From the NCBI RefSeq assembly GCF_010731595.1, contig NZ_AP022582.1, positions 1,488,001 through 1,552,000 on the forward strand: DNA of 64,000 bases, written 5' to 3'. Source of the DNA: Mycobacterium seoulense (GTDB lineage: Bacteria > Actinomycetota > Actinomycetes > Mycobacteriales > Mycobacteriaceae). Under the pieces are notes generated by a model, which saw only the letters and a program-made list of their open reading frames with translations, was not told the DNA's origin and ran no database searches. The translations under genes and the position numbers were made by a program. Positions within the stretch are counted from its first letter, which is position 1. Every line of letters begins with the position of its first letter. Shown here one piece after another: positions 29,010-39,401 of this stretch.

Positions 29010-30206
29010 ATGAAAGCTCAGCGCAGATTCGGGTTGTCGTTGTCGTGGCCACGGGTCACGGCGGTGTTCCTGGTCGACATCGCGATCATGGTGGTGGCCA
29101 GCCACTGCCCGGAGTCGTGGCAGGGCACCTATCGCATCGCGTTCTGGGTGGGTGTCGGTCTCGCGGCGTTGATCGCGCTCTTCTCGCTGGTCACCTACCA
29201 CGGCATCACCGTGACGTCAGGTCTGGGGACCTGGCTGTGGGACTGGTCCGCCGATCCGGGCACGGCCCTGGGCGCGGGCTGCACGCCGGCGCTGGACTAC
29301 CAGCGCCGATTCGGGCGCGACAAGGTCGGCGTGCGCGAGTACGAGGGCCAGCTGGTGACCGTGATCGCCGTCAACGGCGGCGAGGACGACCCCGCGTCGC
29401 GTCACCGCCACCGCGCGGCGCCGCCCACCCTGCTGGTGCAGGCGGTGGCTGACGGGTTGCGGCAGTTCGACATTCACCTCGACGACGTCGACATCGTGTC
29501 GGTCAAGGTGCGCCGTGGCGGCAACGCCGCCGAGTTGTCCAAGCTCGACGACTGGGGCCCCGAGGAGTGGGAGGTCGCCAACGGTGAGCCCACCTCGTAC
29601 GTCCGCCGAACCTGGCTGGTGTTGCGGATGAACCCGCAGCGCAACATCGCCGCGGTCGCGGTCCGCGATTCGCTGGCCTCGACGTTGGTGGCGGCCACCG
29701 AGCGGCTTGCCCAGGATCTCGACGGACTGACCTGTGCCGCAAAGCCGTTGACCGCCGAGGAGCTGGCCGGGGTCGACCGCGCGGTGCTGGCAGACCTGGA
29801 GCCGACGTGGAGCCGGCCCGGCTGGCGTCACCTCAAGCATTTCAACGGCTTCACGACCAGCTTCTGGGTGACGCCCTCCGACATCACCACCGACACGCTC
29901 GACGAGCTGTGGCAGGCCGACACGGCGGCCACCGTGCTGACAGTGAGGCTGACCGCGCGAGCGGGCCGGCCGCAGGTCTCGGCCTGGGTGCGCTACCACA
30001 CCGAGAAGCGGCTGCCCCGAGACGTGTCGGCCGGCCTCAACCGCCTCACGGGGCGTCAGCTGGCCGCGGTCCGCGCCAGCCTGCCCGCCCCGGCACCACG
30101 CGCCCCGCTCGTCGTGCCGAGCCGCGGACTGCGTGACGACGACGACTTGGTGCTGTCGGTCGATCAGCTGCGAGGGAGCCCGGCCGGCGCGCCTGTAGCG
30201 CAATGA
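29010..30206 (+). CDS. eccE5: ESX-5 membrane complex component EccE5
   Basis: 398 residues from ATG 29010, with GGAGC in the right place. Two membrane helices (about residues 12-30 and 42-65) are followed by a large soluble domain, the EccE plan. EccE sits at the rim of the ESX-5 membrane complex. Starts 19 bases after mycP5; its stop overlaps the eccA5 start as ATGA. Matches Rv1797. Confidence 0.94.
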   Translation: MKAQRRFGLSLSWPRVTAVFLVDIAIMVVASHCPESWQGTYRIAFWVGVGLAALIALFSLVTYHGITVTSGLGTWLWDWSADPGTALGAGCTPALDYQRRFGRDKVGVREYEGQLVTVIAVNGGEDDPASRHRHRAAPPTLLVQAVADGLRQFDIHLDDVDIVSVKVRRGGNAAELSKLDDWGPEEWEVANGEPTSYVRRTWLVLRMNPQRNIAAVAVRDSLASTLVAATERLAQDLDGLTCAAKPLTAEELAGVDRAVLADLEPTWSRPGWRHLKHFNGFTTSFWVTPSDITTDTLDELWQADTAATVLTVRLTARAGRPQVSAWVRYHTEKRLPRDVSAGLNRLTGRQLAAVRASLPAPAPRAPLVVPSRGLRDDDDLVLSVDQLRGSPAGAPVAQ

Positions 30207-32035
30207 CGCGGCCACAATCAACCGCTGAGGGCGCCCGCAATGCGATGGTCGCCGGCCTGTTGGCATCCGGGATATCGGTCAACGGGCTGCAACCGAGTCA
30301 CAACCCGCAGGTGGCGTCGCAGATGTTCACCACGGCCAGCAACCTGGACCCTGGGATGTGCGACGCCTGGCTCGCACGGTTGCTGGCGGGGGAGCGCAGC
30401 ATCGAGGTACTCGCCGGCGCCTGGGCGTCGATCCGGACGTTCGGGTGGGAGACCCGCCGGCTCGGGGTCACCGATCTGCACTTCCGCCCCCAGGTCTCCG
30501 ACGGGCTGTTCCTGCAGCTGGCAGTCACCAGCGTCGAGTCGCTCGCGTGTGCGTACGCCGCCGTTCTCGCGGAGGCCAAGCGCTACGAGGAGGCCTCGGA
30601 GCTGCTCGACGGGGTCGAACCCCGCCAGCCCTTCGAGCAGGAGCTGGTGGACTACGTGCGGGGCGTGCTGTATTTCCGCACCGGCCGGTGGCCGGACGTG
30701 CTCAATCAGTTCCCGGAGGGCAAGGTCTGGCGTCAGCCCGAACTGAAGGCCGCCGGTGCGGCGATGGCAACGACCGCGCTGGCTTCGCTCGGCGTCTTCG
30801 AGGAGGCGATCCGGCGAGGCAAGGACGCGATCGAAGGAGACCGAGTCCCGGGCGCGGCCAACATCGCCCTGTACACCCAGGGGATGTGCTTGCGGCATCT
30901 CGGCCGCGAGGAAGAGGCCGTCGAACTGTTGCGCCGGGTGTATTCGCGCGATCCGAAGTTCAGCCCGGCCCGTGAAGCGCTGGACAACCCGAACTTTCGA
31001 CTGGTCTTGACCGACCCGGAAACCATCGAGGCGCGCACGGATCCGTGGGACGCGGACAGCGCGCCGACCCGGGCCGAGACCGAGGCCGCTCGCCATGCCG
31101 AGGAGGCCGCACGATACCTCGCCGAGGGTGACGCCGAACTCAACGCGATGCTGGGCATGGAGCGGGCCAAGCGGGAAATCAAGCTCATCAAGGCGACGAC
31201 GAAGGTGAACCTGGCGCGCGCCAAGATGGGCCTTCCGGTGCCGGTGACGTCTCGCCACACCCTGCTCTTGGGACCGCCCGGCACCGGAAAGACGTCGGTG
31301 GCACGGGCCTTCAGCAAGCAACTGTGCGGCTTGACGGTGCTGCGCAAGCCGGTGGTGGTGGAAACCAGCCGCACCAAGCTGCTGGGCCGCTACATGGCCG
31401 ACGCGGAGAAGAACACCGAGGAGATGCTCGAGGAAGCTCTGGGCGGGGCCGTCTTCTTCGACGAGATGCACACGTTGCACGAGAAGGGTTACCAGCAAGG
31501 TGATCCCTACGGCAACGCGATCATCAATACGTTGCTGCTGTACATGGAGAACCATCGCGACGAACTCGTGGTCTTCGGTGCGGGCTACGCCAAGGCGATG
31601 GAGAAGATGCTCGACGTGAATCAGGGCCTGCGGCGGCGGTTTTCGACCGTCATCGAGTTCTTCAGCTACACGCCGGACGAGCTGGTCGCCCTGACCCGGT
31701 TGATGGGCCAGGAGAACGAGGACGTCATCACCGAGGAAGCCGCCCAGTCCCTGTTGCCTTCGTACACCAGGTTTTATCTCGACGAGAGCTACTCCGAGGA
31801 CGGGGACCTGATCCGGGGGATCGATACGCTGGGCAATGCCGGTTTCGTGCGCAATGTGGTGGAGAAGGCCCGCGATCACCGCAGTTTCCGGCTGGACGAC
31901 GAGGACCTGGATGCGGTGCTCGCCAGCGACGTCACCGAGTTCACCGAACGCCAGCTGTTGCGGTTCAAGGAGCTGACCCACGAGGATCTCGCCGAGGGCC
32001 TGAGCGCGGCGGTCGCCGAGAACAAGACGACGTAA
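30203..32035 (+). CDS. eccA5: ESX-5 AAA+ ATPase EccA5
   Basis: 610 residues from ATG 30203. N-terminal TPR-like helical repeats (to about residue 280) precede a CbxX/CfqX-type AAA+ domain with Walker [10 protein letters not shown] (357-365), Walker [10 protein letters not shown] and an arginine finger region [13 protein letters not shown]. EccA is cytosolic and thought to release EspG from PE/PPE substrates or drive delivery. Last gene of the ESX-5 machinery operon here; lppT, which follows in M. tuberculosis, is absent. Confidence 0.95.
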   Translation: MTRPQSTAEGARNAMVAGLLASGISVNGLQPSHNPQVASQMFTTASNLDPGMCDAWLARLLAGERSIEVLAGAWASIRTFGWETRRLGVTDLHFRPQVSDGLFLQLAVTSVESLACAYAAVLAEAKRYEEASELLDGVEPRQPFEQELVDYVRGVLYFRTGRWPDVLNQFPEGKVWRQPELKAAGAAMATTALASLGVFEEAIRRGKDAIEGDRVPGAANIALYTQGMCLRHLGREEEAVELLRRVYSRDPKFSPAREALDNPNFRLVLTDPETIEARTDPWDADSAPTRAETEAARHAEEAARYLAEGDAELNAMLGMERAKREIKLIKATTKVNLARAKMGLPVPVTSRHTLLLGPPGTGKTSVARAFSKQLCGLTVLRKPVVVETSRTKLLGRYMADAEKNTEEMLEEALGGAVFFDEMHTLHEKGYQQGDPYGNAIINTLLLYMENHRDELVVFGAGYAKAMEKMLDVNQGLRRRFSTVIEFFSYTPDELVALTRLMGQENEDVITEEAAQSLLPSYTRFYLDESYSEDGDLIRGIDTLGNAGFVRNVVEKARDHRSFRLDDEDLDAVLASDVTEFTERQLLRFKELTHEDLAEGLSAAVAENKTT

Positions 32036-32121
32036 ACCGGCGCCCCTCGCGCCGCGGAGGGCGTGCGTTCCTGCGGCCATGGACGCCGCGCCCGCCGCGG
32101 ATCCGGCTCCGATGTCACCAG

Positions 32122-32147
32122 GGGCCGCCGGACGCCTGAGGCGGCCC
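32122..32147 (+). terminator. GC-rich hairpin downstream of eccA5
   Basis: GGGCCGCC at 32122-32129 pairs with GGCGGCCC at 32140-32147 over a 10-base loop, about 87 bases after the eccA5 stop. A weaker, imperfect hairpin lies closer (about 32040-32066). Either could end the ESX-5 operon. Confidence 0.4.
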
Positions 32148-32394
32148 GCCGGCGGTGCCGGCAACCTTGTGGCTGGGCACCGCGCGCCAGCGGGTCCGCA
32201 GGTTTTTACATGTCGTTTTTGAGAAAAGTCGACCCTTCGGCAACCTTCTGACGGTTGCAACAGGGCCACCGACCCTGCCCAAAAACCGCAATGAGCAGCG
32301 AAAACCTGGCTCCCAGGAAACTGTCAGCAGCTAATCAGCGGCGCGGCAGAGTAGCCCGTTTAACCTTCGTCTTGATGAACGGTAGGGGAATGGC

Positions 32395-32562
32395 GTGACA
32401 ATCAACTATCAATTCGGCGACCGTGGACGCCCATGGCGCCACCATCCGCGCCCAAGCGGCCTCGTTGGAGGCCGAGCAGGCACCGCCCATGGGCAGAAGG
32501 TGCAAAGCGCCGGCAGCAACATGTCCAGCACCGACAGCGCCGTTGGGTCCAGCTGGGCGTAA
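32395..32562 (+). pseudogene. degenerate esxN-like gene
   Basis: GTG 32395 begins an EsxN-like start (VTINYQFGD) with AGGGGAA upstream. One extra C then shifts the frame; beyond it the second frame reads VDAHGATIRAQAASLEAEQ. About 120 bases of the middle, including the WXG turn, are missing; the tail resumes HGQKVQSAGSNMSSTDSAVG and ends at the normal esxN stop (TAA 32560-32562). So it has both a frameshift and an internal deletion and cannot make an Esx protein. It points to a former second esx gene beside the PPE pair downstream. Confidence 0.85.
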
Positions 32563-33200
32563 TCACGGGTGAAATTGAGGGCGGTGTTTATTTCGGATTG
32601 ACACGCTCGCTATGAGCTTGCCGGTCTGAACCGATCGACGTTTGCGGCGCTGCCGCATGCGGGTTTCGTGCTGTTTTTGCGGTATGGAAATAGGAGGTCT
32701 TCGGGGGCTGCGATTTCGTGTCACCTAGGAAATAATTGATTTAGCGAACCGGCGAAATGGCGCCGATTCGTACAACAACTGCGTTCCAAGACGCGGTTGT
32801 TAATTGCCTCACATACCGTTGCTAATGTGCGCCACGAAGCAACGTTAACCATTGAGTCCACGCAATATACGCGATAGCTGGGAGGACAAACTTCTCACAC
32901 AACCCAACGACATAGTGACATTCGTTTTTTACACGTCGTTACCTGCGGGGAACTGCGACCGAATACAGTGCGGTCACGATTCCCTTATATTCGTGGAGCG
33001 GCCGGAGAGGTCGGTTGCGCATCAATCTTCCCCGGGCGCCTTCAGTTAAGGAGAAATGGTCTGTTGTCAGACACATGTGAAATGAGCTCATGGGTTCAAG
33101 GACGAATTTGATGCGTTTCATTAGAACCGTGGTCCGGATGCGGCCAGGGCAGCAAAGCCACGCCTACCATGGCGGCCACTTAGGGGACCGGAGGTAGTAG
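32563..33200. other. 638-base, relatively AT-rich region without a clear gene
   Basis: Base composition drops below that of the surroundings, with runs such as TAATTGATTTAGC. Short frames exist but none has family resemblance. A mini-frame MVCCQTHVK with a good AAGGAG site is at 33056-33085. The last part holds the GGAGGT site of the PPE at 33201. In M. tuberculosis lppT lies in this interval; nothing of it is visible. Confidence 0.4.
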
Positions 33201-34460
33201 ATGCTGGATTTCGGGGCGCTTCCGCCGGAGATCAACTCGGGGCGGATGTATGTCGGTGCGGGATCGGGTCCGCTGTTGGCTGCCGCGGCGGCGTGGGACG
33301 AGTTGGCCACGGAATTACAGGCCGCCGGAGCGTCGTACAGCTCGGCGGTCGAAGCGCTGGCTACGGGACCGTGGACTGGGCCGTCGTCGATAGCAATGGC
33401 CGCCGCCGCGGCCCCATACGTGGCGTGGATCAACGCCACCGGCGCTCAGGCCGAAGCGACCGGCGCCCAGGCCAAGCTGGCCGCGGGCGCCTATGAGGCG
33501 GCTTTTGCGGCCACGGTGCCACCCCCGGTGATTGCGGCCAACCGCGCGCTGCTGGCCACCTTGATCGCGACGAACATCCTCGGCCAGAACACCCCGGCGA
33601 TCGCCGCCACCGAAGCCCAATACATGGAGATGTGGGCCCAGGACGCGGCGGCGATGTACGGCTACGCGGCCTCGTCGGCGACCGCATCGCAGCTGACCCC
33701 GTTCGCCGAGCCGCCGCAGACCACCAACCAGTCGGCCGGACCGACGCAGGCGGCCGCGGTCACCCAGTCCAGTGCCCAGTCGAGCTCGAACACCGCCGCG
33801 CAGCTGTCGCAGCTGAGCACGTCGATGCAGGCCGTCAGCAACGTCAGCAACGCGGCACCGAATGCCGGGACGACGGGCACGGGACTCACCACCGGAATCG
33901 GGCAAAACCTGGACTACTGGAACAACATCTGGTCGGTGCTGACGGGCCCGTATTCCCCCCAGTCATGGGCCAGCGTTCCGGGCGGCCCGTTCCTGTCGTT
34001 CGGTCAGGCGTACGCCTGGGGCCAGAACGGCCAGGGCGCCGCTGCCTATTTGGCCGGCCCGAAGGCGATCTCCGGCGCTCTCGCTCCGCTGACCAGTGGG
34101 CCGAGCGCGGTCAGGCCGATGCTCAGCTCCGCCGTGGGGCCGGTGTCCGGGTCTCTGGGCAAGGCGGCCCTGGTTGGCGGCATGTCGGTACCACAGGGGT
34201 GGACGGAAGCCGCTCCGGCGATCCGGACGATCGCCCAGGTGTTGCCGACCAACATGGCGGCCGCCCCCGCGGCGCTGGCCGGCGAAGAAGGCGTCTTCAG
34301 CCAGATGGCCCTGTCCAGCTTGGCGGGACGCGCGGTTGCGGCTGCCGGGACCCACTCCGTCGGCGGCACCTCCACGGCGGCCGCCTCATTGGGCGGCGCG
34401 GTCGCCGAGGCCGACCCCGCCGCAGCCACCATCATCGTGATCCCTTACATCGAGGAGTGA
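33201..34460 (+). CDS. PPE family protein, PPE-SVP subgroup
   Basis: 419 residues from ATG 33201 with GGAGGT upstream. The PPE domain begins [20 protein letters not shown], with WTGPSS; SVP motif GGMSVPQGW near residue 335. The tail ends in an unusual hydrophobic IIVIPYIEE. By position it corresponds to the PPE28-PPE30 group (Rv1800-Rv1802). No PE gene accompanies it. Probably exported by ESX-5. Confidence 0.92.
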   Translation: MLDFGALPPEINSGRMYVGAGSGPLLAAAAAWDELATELQAAGASYSSAVEALATGPWTGPSSIAMAAAAAPYVAWINATGAQAEATGAQAKLAAGAYEAAFAATVPPPVIAANRALLATLIATNILGQNTPAIAATEAQYMEMWAQDAAAMYGYAASSATASQLTPFAEPPQTTNQSAGPTQAAAVTQSSAQSSSNTAAQLSQLSTSMQAVSNVSNAAPNAGTTGTGLTTGIGQNLDYWNNIWSVLTGPYSPQSWASVPGGPFLSFGQAYAWGQNGQGAAAYLAGPKAISGALAPLTSGPSAVRPMLSSAVGPVSGSLGKAALVGGMSVPQGWTEAAPAIRTIAQVLPTNMAAAPAALAGEEGVFSQMALSSLAGRAVAAAGTHSVGGTSTAAASLGGAVAEADPAAATIIVIPYIEE

Positions 34461-34526
34461 CAGCGATGATCACCACGTACCGGGGTCCGGCGCCGTCGAC
34501 CCAAGCGCCTGAGTAAGGGGATAGCA

Positions 34527-35942
34527 ATGTTTTACGGAGCCTTTCCGCCAGAGTTCAACTCGGGCCGGATGTACAGCGGGCCGGGAGCGGAGTCGCTGGT
34601 CGCGGCGGCGACTGCCTGGGAGAACCTGGCCACCGAGCTGCAGTCCACCGCCACTGCCTATTCGTCGGTGATCGCGAGCCTGACCGGTGGGCCATGGGTG
34701 GGTCCCTCGTCGATCGCAATGGCGTCCGCGGCGGCCCCTTACGTGGCCTGGATGCAGCAAACGGCGACCCAGGCCCAGGAAGCCGCGACCCAAGCCGCGT
34801 CGGCGGCGGCGGCCTACGAGGCGGCGTTCGCGGCCCACGTACCGCCCCCGGTGATCGCGGAAAACCGTGCGCTATTAGCCCAGCTGATGGCGAGCAACCT
34901 CTTCGGGCAGAACACGGCGGCGATCGCAGCGACCGAGACCCAGTATGGCGAAATGTGGGCCCAGGACGCCGTGGCGATGGACACCTACGCCAGCTCGTCG
35001 CAGGCGGCCACCCGGTTCACGCCGTTCACCGACCCGCCGCAGACCACCAGCGGGACGGGCACGACGATGCAGGCGGCCGCGATGAGCCAAGCGGCGGGCA
35101 CGTCGACCGGCAATGTGGCGTCGACCATCAACGCGGCGGCCACCTCGCTGACCGCGGGCCCGGGGAATCCGATACTGGCATGGCTCTCCCAGCTGGCCAC
35201 CCAATACAACACCGCCGTCAACACCTTCTTGAAAGGCTTCGGCACAACGCCCGGCGGCACCCCCTTGATCACCGCGATGTACAACGCGGTGAAGGTGCCG
35301 CTTGGCCTGACCACGCAGTTCAACGACGTCGGGCTGCTGATCAACTTCCCCCTGTCGCAGTGGCTCAAGTTCGCCCCGCCCGCCGCCTATGGCGCGCTGC
35401 CGAAGGATGCGCTGGGCGCCGGGCTCGGGGCGTTGGGCTTCGGCCGCGGCACGCTGTACAGCGCGATCAGCCCGATAGCGAGCATGGGCAACGCCGGCAC
35501 CTTGGTGGGCAAGCTATCGGTCCCCCCGAGTTGGGCCACCTCGACGCCCGCCATCAGGACGGTTGCCGCCGCATTGTCGGCCGCCGGACCCGAGGCGGTG
35601 CCCGCGGCCGCGCTCGGTGAGGGCAGCCTGTTCAGTTCGATGGGCATGGCCGGAATGCTGGGCAGCGCCCTCGGCTCCGGGGGGCCCACCGTCGTGGGTG
35701 CCGGCGTGCGCAACCGGATGAAACCGATCAAGGACCTCAAGGGCCAACAATCTCCCGAACAACTCAAGCGTCTGGTCGCGCAGATATCGGAGAAGCCCGA
35801 AACCGTGCAGCACCACAACGTCGACCAGGAAGGTCTCGACGCCCTGCTCGAGCAGCTGGCGAAGAAACCCGGCATCCACGCTGTGCACCTGAAAAAGGGA
35901 GACAAGTCCAAAGTCTTACCCGCCGATGCCCAGTTAGGTTGA
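34527..35942 (+). CDS. PPE family protein with SVP motif and a charged C-terminal extension
   Basis: 471 residues from ATG 34527 (AAGGGG upstream). PPE domain MFYGAFPPEFNSGRMY with WVGPSS; SVP motif VGKLSVPPSW near residue 330. After the normal PPE end (GAGVRNRMKP, about residue 395) comes a ~75-residue hydrophilic, Lys-rich extension (QLKRLVAQISEKPETV, LLEQLAKKPGIHAVHLKKGD), probably helical and unlike the Gly/Ala/Pro tails of its neighbours. PPE30-like by position. Confidence 0.9.
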   Translation: MFYGAFPPEFNSGRMYSGPGAESLVAAATAWENLATELQSTATAYSSVIASLTGGPWVGPSSIAMASAAAPYVAWMQQTATQAQEAATQAASAAAAYEAAFAAHVPPPVIAENRALLAQLMASNLFGQNTAAIAATETQYGEMWAQDAVAMDTYASSSQAATRFTPFTDPPQTTSGTGTTMQAAAMSQAAGTSTGNVASTINAAATSLTAGPGNPILAWLSQLATQYNTAVNTFLKGFGTTPGGTPLITAMYNAVKVPLGLTTQFNDVGLLINFPLSQWLKFAPPAAYGALPKDALGAGLGALGFGRGTLYSAISPIASMGNAGTLVGKLSVPPSWATSTPAIRTVAAALSAAGPEAVPAAALGEGSLFSSMGMAGMLGSALGSGGPTVVGAGVRNRMKPIKDLKGQQSPEQLKRLVAQISEKPETVQHHNVDQEGLDALLEQLAKKPGIHAVHLKKGDKSKVLPADAQLG

Positions 35943-36033
35943 CAGCAAACGTGTTCGTCGTCGACCAGGAAAACGCGCGGCGGCTGATGTGGATAAGACA
36001 TCTTCCCGTCGCCCTGAGAGAAGGTAAGTAGAA

Positions 36034-36357
36034 ATGAAACGGCTGCTAGCGCTACTGGCTGTCCCCGCCATGATCGGCCTGGCCGCACCGGCGTACGCCG
36101 ACCCTCCGCCCGTGCCCGACGGTGACGACGGGGCCTTCCTGGCCGCCCTGCATCAGGCCGGCTTCACCTTCGCCAGTCCGGGTGCGGCGGTCGGGGCTGG
36201 CCGGGCGGTGTGTTCGTGCCTGAACAACGGCGAATCTGGCCTGGAGCTGGTTCACGACGTGAAGACACACAACCCGGGAATGGACATGGAGATGGCCTCC
36301 AACTTCGCGATGATTTCCGCGAAATACTATTGCCCGCATCAACTCAGCAAAGCCTGA
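36034..36357 (+). CDS. DUF732 secreted protein
   Basis: 107 residues with a signal peptide (MKRLLALLAVPAMIGLAAPAYA) and the DUF732 core FLAALHQAGFTFASPGAAV...ICPHQ-type end, here KYYCPHQLSKA. Cys residues (CSC and YYC) probably form disulfides outside the cell. Mycobacteria carry many such proteins of unknown role (Rv1804c, Rv1810). AGAGAAGG lies upstream. A paralogue follows. Confidence 0.9.
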   Translation: MKRLLALLAVPAMIGLAAPAYADPPPVPDGDDGAFLAALHQAGFTFASPGAAVGAGRAVCSCLNNGESGLELVHDVKTHNPGMDMEMASNFAMISAKYYCPHQLSKA

Positions 36358-36439
36358 TCGCGGTTGGACGGCTCTCGTATTACATTGGCCGGTAGGGCAT
36401 TACGGTAAGTGAAGCCAGCGCTGCGGTCGCTAGCGCAAC

Positions 36440-36778
36440 ATGAGACAATCACCGGTTATGAGGCTGCCAATGGCGTTGATCGGCGTTTCGGCCGTGATTG
36501 CGCTTGCCGCCCCCGCAGGCGCTGACCCGGACGCCGCCGGCGTCGACGAGGCGAGCTTTCTGGCGTCGCTGCGCAGCGCGGGTATCACCTACAAGACGCC
36601 GGAGGCGGCGGTCCAGTTCGCCCAGGCGGTGTGTAGCGCCATGGGCAATGGCGAGTACGGCCCCCAGATGGTCAACGATTTGAAAGGCCAAAACCCCGGG
36701 CTCACCACGGACCACGCAACGTCGTTTCTGGCGATCGCCGCGAAATTTTATTGTCCCCAGCAACTCAACAGGAGCTAG
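36440..36778 (+). CDS. DUF732 secreted protein
   Basis: 112 residues, signal peptide ending GADPD, core FLASLRSAGITYKTPEAAVQFAQAVC and end KFYCPQQLNRS. Paralogue of the gene 82 bases upstream, with the CSC pair reduced to one Cys. The start could be ATG 36440 or ATG 36458; neither has a strong ribosome site. Corresponds to Rv1810 in place. Function unknown. Confidence 0.87.
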   Translation: MRQSPVMRLPMALIGVSAVIALAAPAGADPDAAGVDEASFLASLRSAGITYKTPEAAVQFAQAVCSAMGNGEYGPQMVNDLKGQNPGLTTDHATSFLAIAAKFYCPQQLNRS

Positions 36779-36925
36779 CTGGGCGCCGCCATTGCATCCG
36801 CCGGTTGCCCGCAGGTTGCGCGCGGGTGGCCGCATCGAATCCGGTTCCGAGGCGGTGCACCCGTTGTTTACTTGTGCGTGGTTAGCTCCGGGCTGCTGTG
36901 CCTGGCCCGGGGGGAAGGAGTGCCG

Positions 36926-37642
36926 ATGGACACGTTGAGTGTCGCCGATTTCGCGCTCCGACTGGCCGTCGGGGTGGGTTGTGGAGCCCTCATCGGTCTG
37001 GAGCGGCAATGGCGGGCCCGGCGGGCCGGCCTGCGCACCAACGCGCTGGTCGCCGGCGGCGCGACGCTCTTCGTGCTGTACGCCGCCGCCACCACGGACA
37101 CCAGCCCCACCAGGGTCGCGTCGTACGTGGTGTCCGGGATCGGCTTCCTCGGCGGTGGCGTGATCCTGCGCGAAGGGGTGAACGTCCGGGGCCTCAACAC
37201 CGCCGCCACCCTGTGGTGCTCGGCGGCGATCGGTGTCCTGGCCGCATCCGGACATCTGGCCTTCGCGTTGATCGGCACCGGGACCGTCATCGCCATTCAC
37301 GTGCTCGGGCGCCCGCTGGGCCGGTTGATCGACCGCGACAACACCGGCGACGACGACGAAAGCCTGCGGCCCTACCTGGTCCAGGTGATCTCGCGGCCAA
37401 AACACGAGAAGTACGCGCGCGCCCAGATCATCCAGCACGCGAGCGGTAACGACATCACGCTCCGCGGCATCCATACCGGGCAGGCCGGCGACGACGAGAT
37501 CATGTTGACCGCCCACCTCCTCATGGACGGCGACGCTCCCGCCCGGTTGGAGCGGTTGGTGGCGGAGCTGTCCCTGCAGCCCGGAGTCCGGGCGGTGCAG
37601 TGGTACGCCGGCGACGAGGCACAGCAGGACGGGCTTCGCTAG
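36926..37642 (+). CDS. mgtC: MgtC family virulence/Mg2+ homeostasis membrane protein
   Basis: 238 residues from ATG 36926, preceded by AAGGAG; matches Rv1811. MDTLSVADFALRLAVGVGCG, IGLERQWRARRAGLRTNALV and GIGFLGGGVILREG are the MgtC core, with about four to five membrane helices in the first ~150 residues. The soluble ACT-like C-terminal domain covers ~155-238. MgtC is needed for growth at low Mg2+ and in macrophages. Confidence 0.93.
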   Translation: MDTLSVADFALRLAVGVGCGALIGLERQWRARRAGLRTNALVAGGATLFVLYAAATTDTSPTRVASYVVSGIGFLGGGVILREGVNVRGLNTAATLWCSAAIGVLAASGHLAFALIGTGTVIAIHVLGRPLGRLIDRDNTGDDDESLRPYLVQVISRPKHEKYARAQIIQHASGNDITLRGIHTGQAGDDEIMLTAHLLMDGDAPARLERLVAELSLQPGVRAVQWYAGDEAQQDGLR

Positions 37643-37684
37643 GGACCAGAGCGACCCAACCGTCCGGTTGGTCGTCGTATTCTT

Positions 37685-38620
37685 ATGCCTGTGAGTACGC
37701 TTTCAGGCTTTGTGTCGGCGCTGCCCCCGCAGCTGAGGGACCCGGTGCTGCTCGCCGTTCCGTTCTTCCTGTTGCTGTTGGCCCTGGAATGGACCGCGGC
37801 CCGCAAGCTGGAAAGCATCGTCGGGCAGCGTCCGGTGTCCGGTGCGTACCTCACCCGCGACTCGCTGGCCAGCATCTCGATGGGGCTGGTTTCGGTGGGC
37901 ACTACCGCCGCATGGAAGACGCTGGCCCTGTTCGGCTACGCCGCGATCTATGCCTACGTGGCGCCCTGGCACCTCTCGGCGAACCGGTGGTACACGTGGG
38001 TCATCGCGATCATCGGTGTCGACCTGCTCTACTACGCCTATCACCGGATCGCGCACCGGGTCCGGTTGATCTGGGCGACGCACCAGGCCCATCACTCCAG
38101 CGAATACTTCAACTTCGCCACCGCACTGCGCCAGAAGTGGAACAACAGCGGCGAGATCCTGATGTGGGTCCCCTTGCCGCTGTTGGGGATTCCACCCTGG
38201 ATGGTGTTCTTCAGTTTCTCGATCAGCCTGATCTACCAGTTCTGGGTGCACACCGAGCGGATCGGCAAGCTGCCCCGGCCCTTCGAATTCGTCCTCAACA
38301 CCCCGTCGCATCATCGGGTGCACCACGGAATGGACCAGATCTACCTCGACAAGAACTACGGCGGGATCCTCATCATCTGGGACCGGCTTTTCGGCAGCTT
38401 CCAGGCCGAGTTGTTCCGCCCGCACTACGGCCTGACCAAGAAGGTCGACACCTTCAACATCTGGAAGCTGCAGACCCGCGAATACGTCGCGATCGCCCAC
38501 GACTGGCGTTCGGCGACCCGCCTGCGCGATCGGCTGGGCTACGTTTTCGGTCCGCCCGGCTGGGCGCCGCGCACCGCGAGCCAGATCGAGGCGGCCGTCC
38601 CGGTGGCGACGTCGCCGTAA
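37685..38620 (+). CDS. erg3: membrane-bound C-5 sterol desaturase-like fatty acid hydroxylase family protein (Erg3, Rv1814)
   Basis: 311 residues from ATG 37685. Several membrane helices frame the three di-iron histidine motifs [17 protein letters not shown] and HHRVHHGMD that define the sterol desaturase/fatty acid hydroxylase superfamily. Closely matches Rv1814. The natural substrate in mycobacteria, which do not make ergosterol, is uncertain. Lies 42 bases after mgtC. Confidence 0.9.
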   Translation: MPVSTLSGFVSALPPQLRDPVLLAVPFFLLLLALEWTAARKLESIVGQRPVSGAYLTRDSLASISMGLVSVGTTAAWKTLALFGYAAIYAYVAPWHLSANRWYTWVIAIIGVDLLYYAYHRIAHRVRLIWATHQAHHSSEYFNFATALRQKWNNSGEILMWVPLPLLGIPPWMVFFSFSISLIYQFWVHTERIGKLPRPFEFVLNTPSHHRVHHGMDQIYLDKNYGGILIIWDRLFGSFQAELFRPHYGLTKKVDTFNIWKLQTREYVAIAHDWRSATRLRDRLGYVFGPPGWAPRTASQIEAAVPVATSP

Positions 38621-38714
38621 CACCGGCCGCGGACGGCGCGAAGACTTCTGCGTAACGGAAAGTCACGCCGTAATCTCAAATCGGTCGAGATTTGGCCCCG
38701 ACGGATCGGAGTTC

Positions 38715-39395
38715 ATGGTGCGTCGCCTGGCAATGCGCGCATTCACCGCGTCGATCACCGTCGCCGCACTTGCGCAATCGCTGCCGCCTGTGCCGGCTGA
38801 AGCCGACCCCGTCATGGTCTATCCGGGCATGGAGATCCATCAGGGCAACCGCGTCTGCACGCTGGGCTACGTCGACCCCGGGATGAAGATCGCGTTCACG
38901 GCGGGGCACTGCCGGGGCGGCGAGGGGGTCGTCACCGACCGGGGTGGCGCGGTCATCGGCCGCCTGGCGGCCTTCCGGGACAACACCCCCAGCGGCACGA
39001 CGGTGGCCACCGACCAGTTGATCACCGACTACGAGGCGATCGTGCTGGACAACGGCGTCATGGCGAACAACGTCCTGCCGGGCGGGCGTCAACTGATCTC
39101 GAATCCGGCGGCGGCGCTGGCCCCCGGACAGGCGATCTGCCATTTCGGCGTGAGCACCGGCGAAACGTGCGGGACCGTGGAAAGCGTGAACAACGGCTGG
39201 TTCACCATGTCGCACGGCGTGCAGAGCCACAACGGTGACTCCGGCGGCCCGGTCTACCTGCCTTCCAGCGGCGGTCCTGGGCTGCTCGTGGGCATCTTCA
39301 ACAGCGTCTGGGGGGATTTTCCGGCCGCGGTGTCGTGGCGGGCCACGTCCGAAGAAGTCCGGGAGGACCTCGGGGTGGCGCGGGGCGCGCGCTAG
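38715..39395 (+). CDS. secreted chymotrypsin-like serine protease (Rv1815 orthologue)
   Basis: 226 residues with an N-terminal signal peptide (cut near AEADP). The S1 protease residues are visible: His in FTAGHCRGG, Asp in ITDYEAIVL or nearby, and Ser in [12 protein letters not shown], with an S1-like [17 protein letters not shown]. Two Cys pairs (CTLGY/GHC, ICHF/ETC) could make disulfides. Substrate unknown. Confidence 0.88.
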   Translation: MVRRLAMRAFTASITVAALAQSLPPVPAEADPVMVYPGMEIHQGNRVCTLGYVDPGMKIAFTAGHCRGGEGVVTDRGGAVIGRLAAFRDNTPSGTTVATDQLITDYEAIVLDNGVMANNVLPGGRQLISNPAAALAPGQAICHFGVSTGETCGTVESVNNGWFTMSHGVQSHNGDSGGPVYLPSSGGPGLLVGIFNSVWGDFPAAVSWRATSEEVREDLGVARGAR

Positions 39396-39401
39396 GCGAT
39401 T

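Noticed and set aside
32852..33049. 65-codon frame in the AT-rich gap
   Set aside because: No ribosome site, no recognisable motif.
16597..35942. Possible insertion sequence or CRISPR array inside the PE/PPE region
   Set aside because: Repeats seen are PE/PPE paralogy, TGAAC arrays and hairpins; no transposase, terminal repeats, or repeat-spacer pattern was found.
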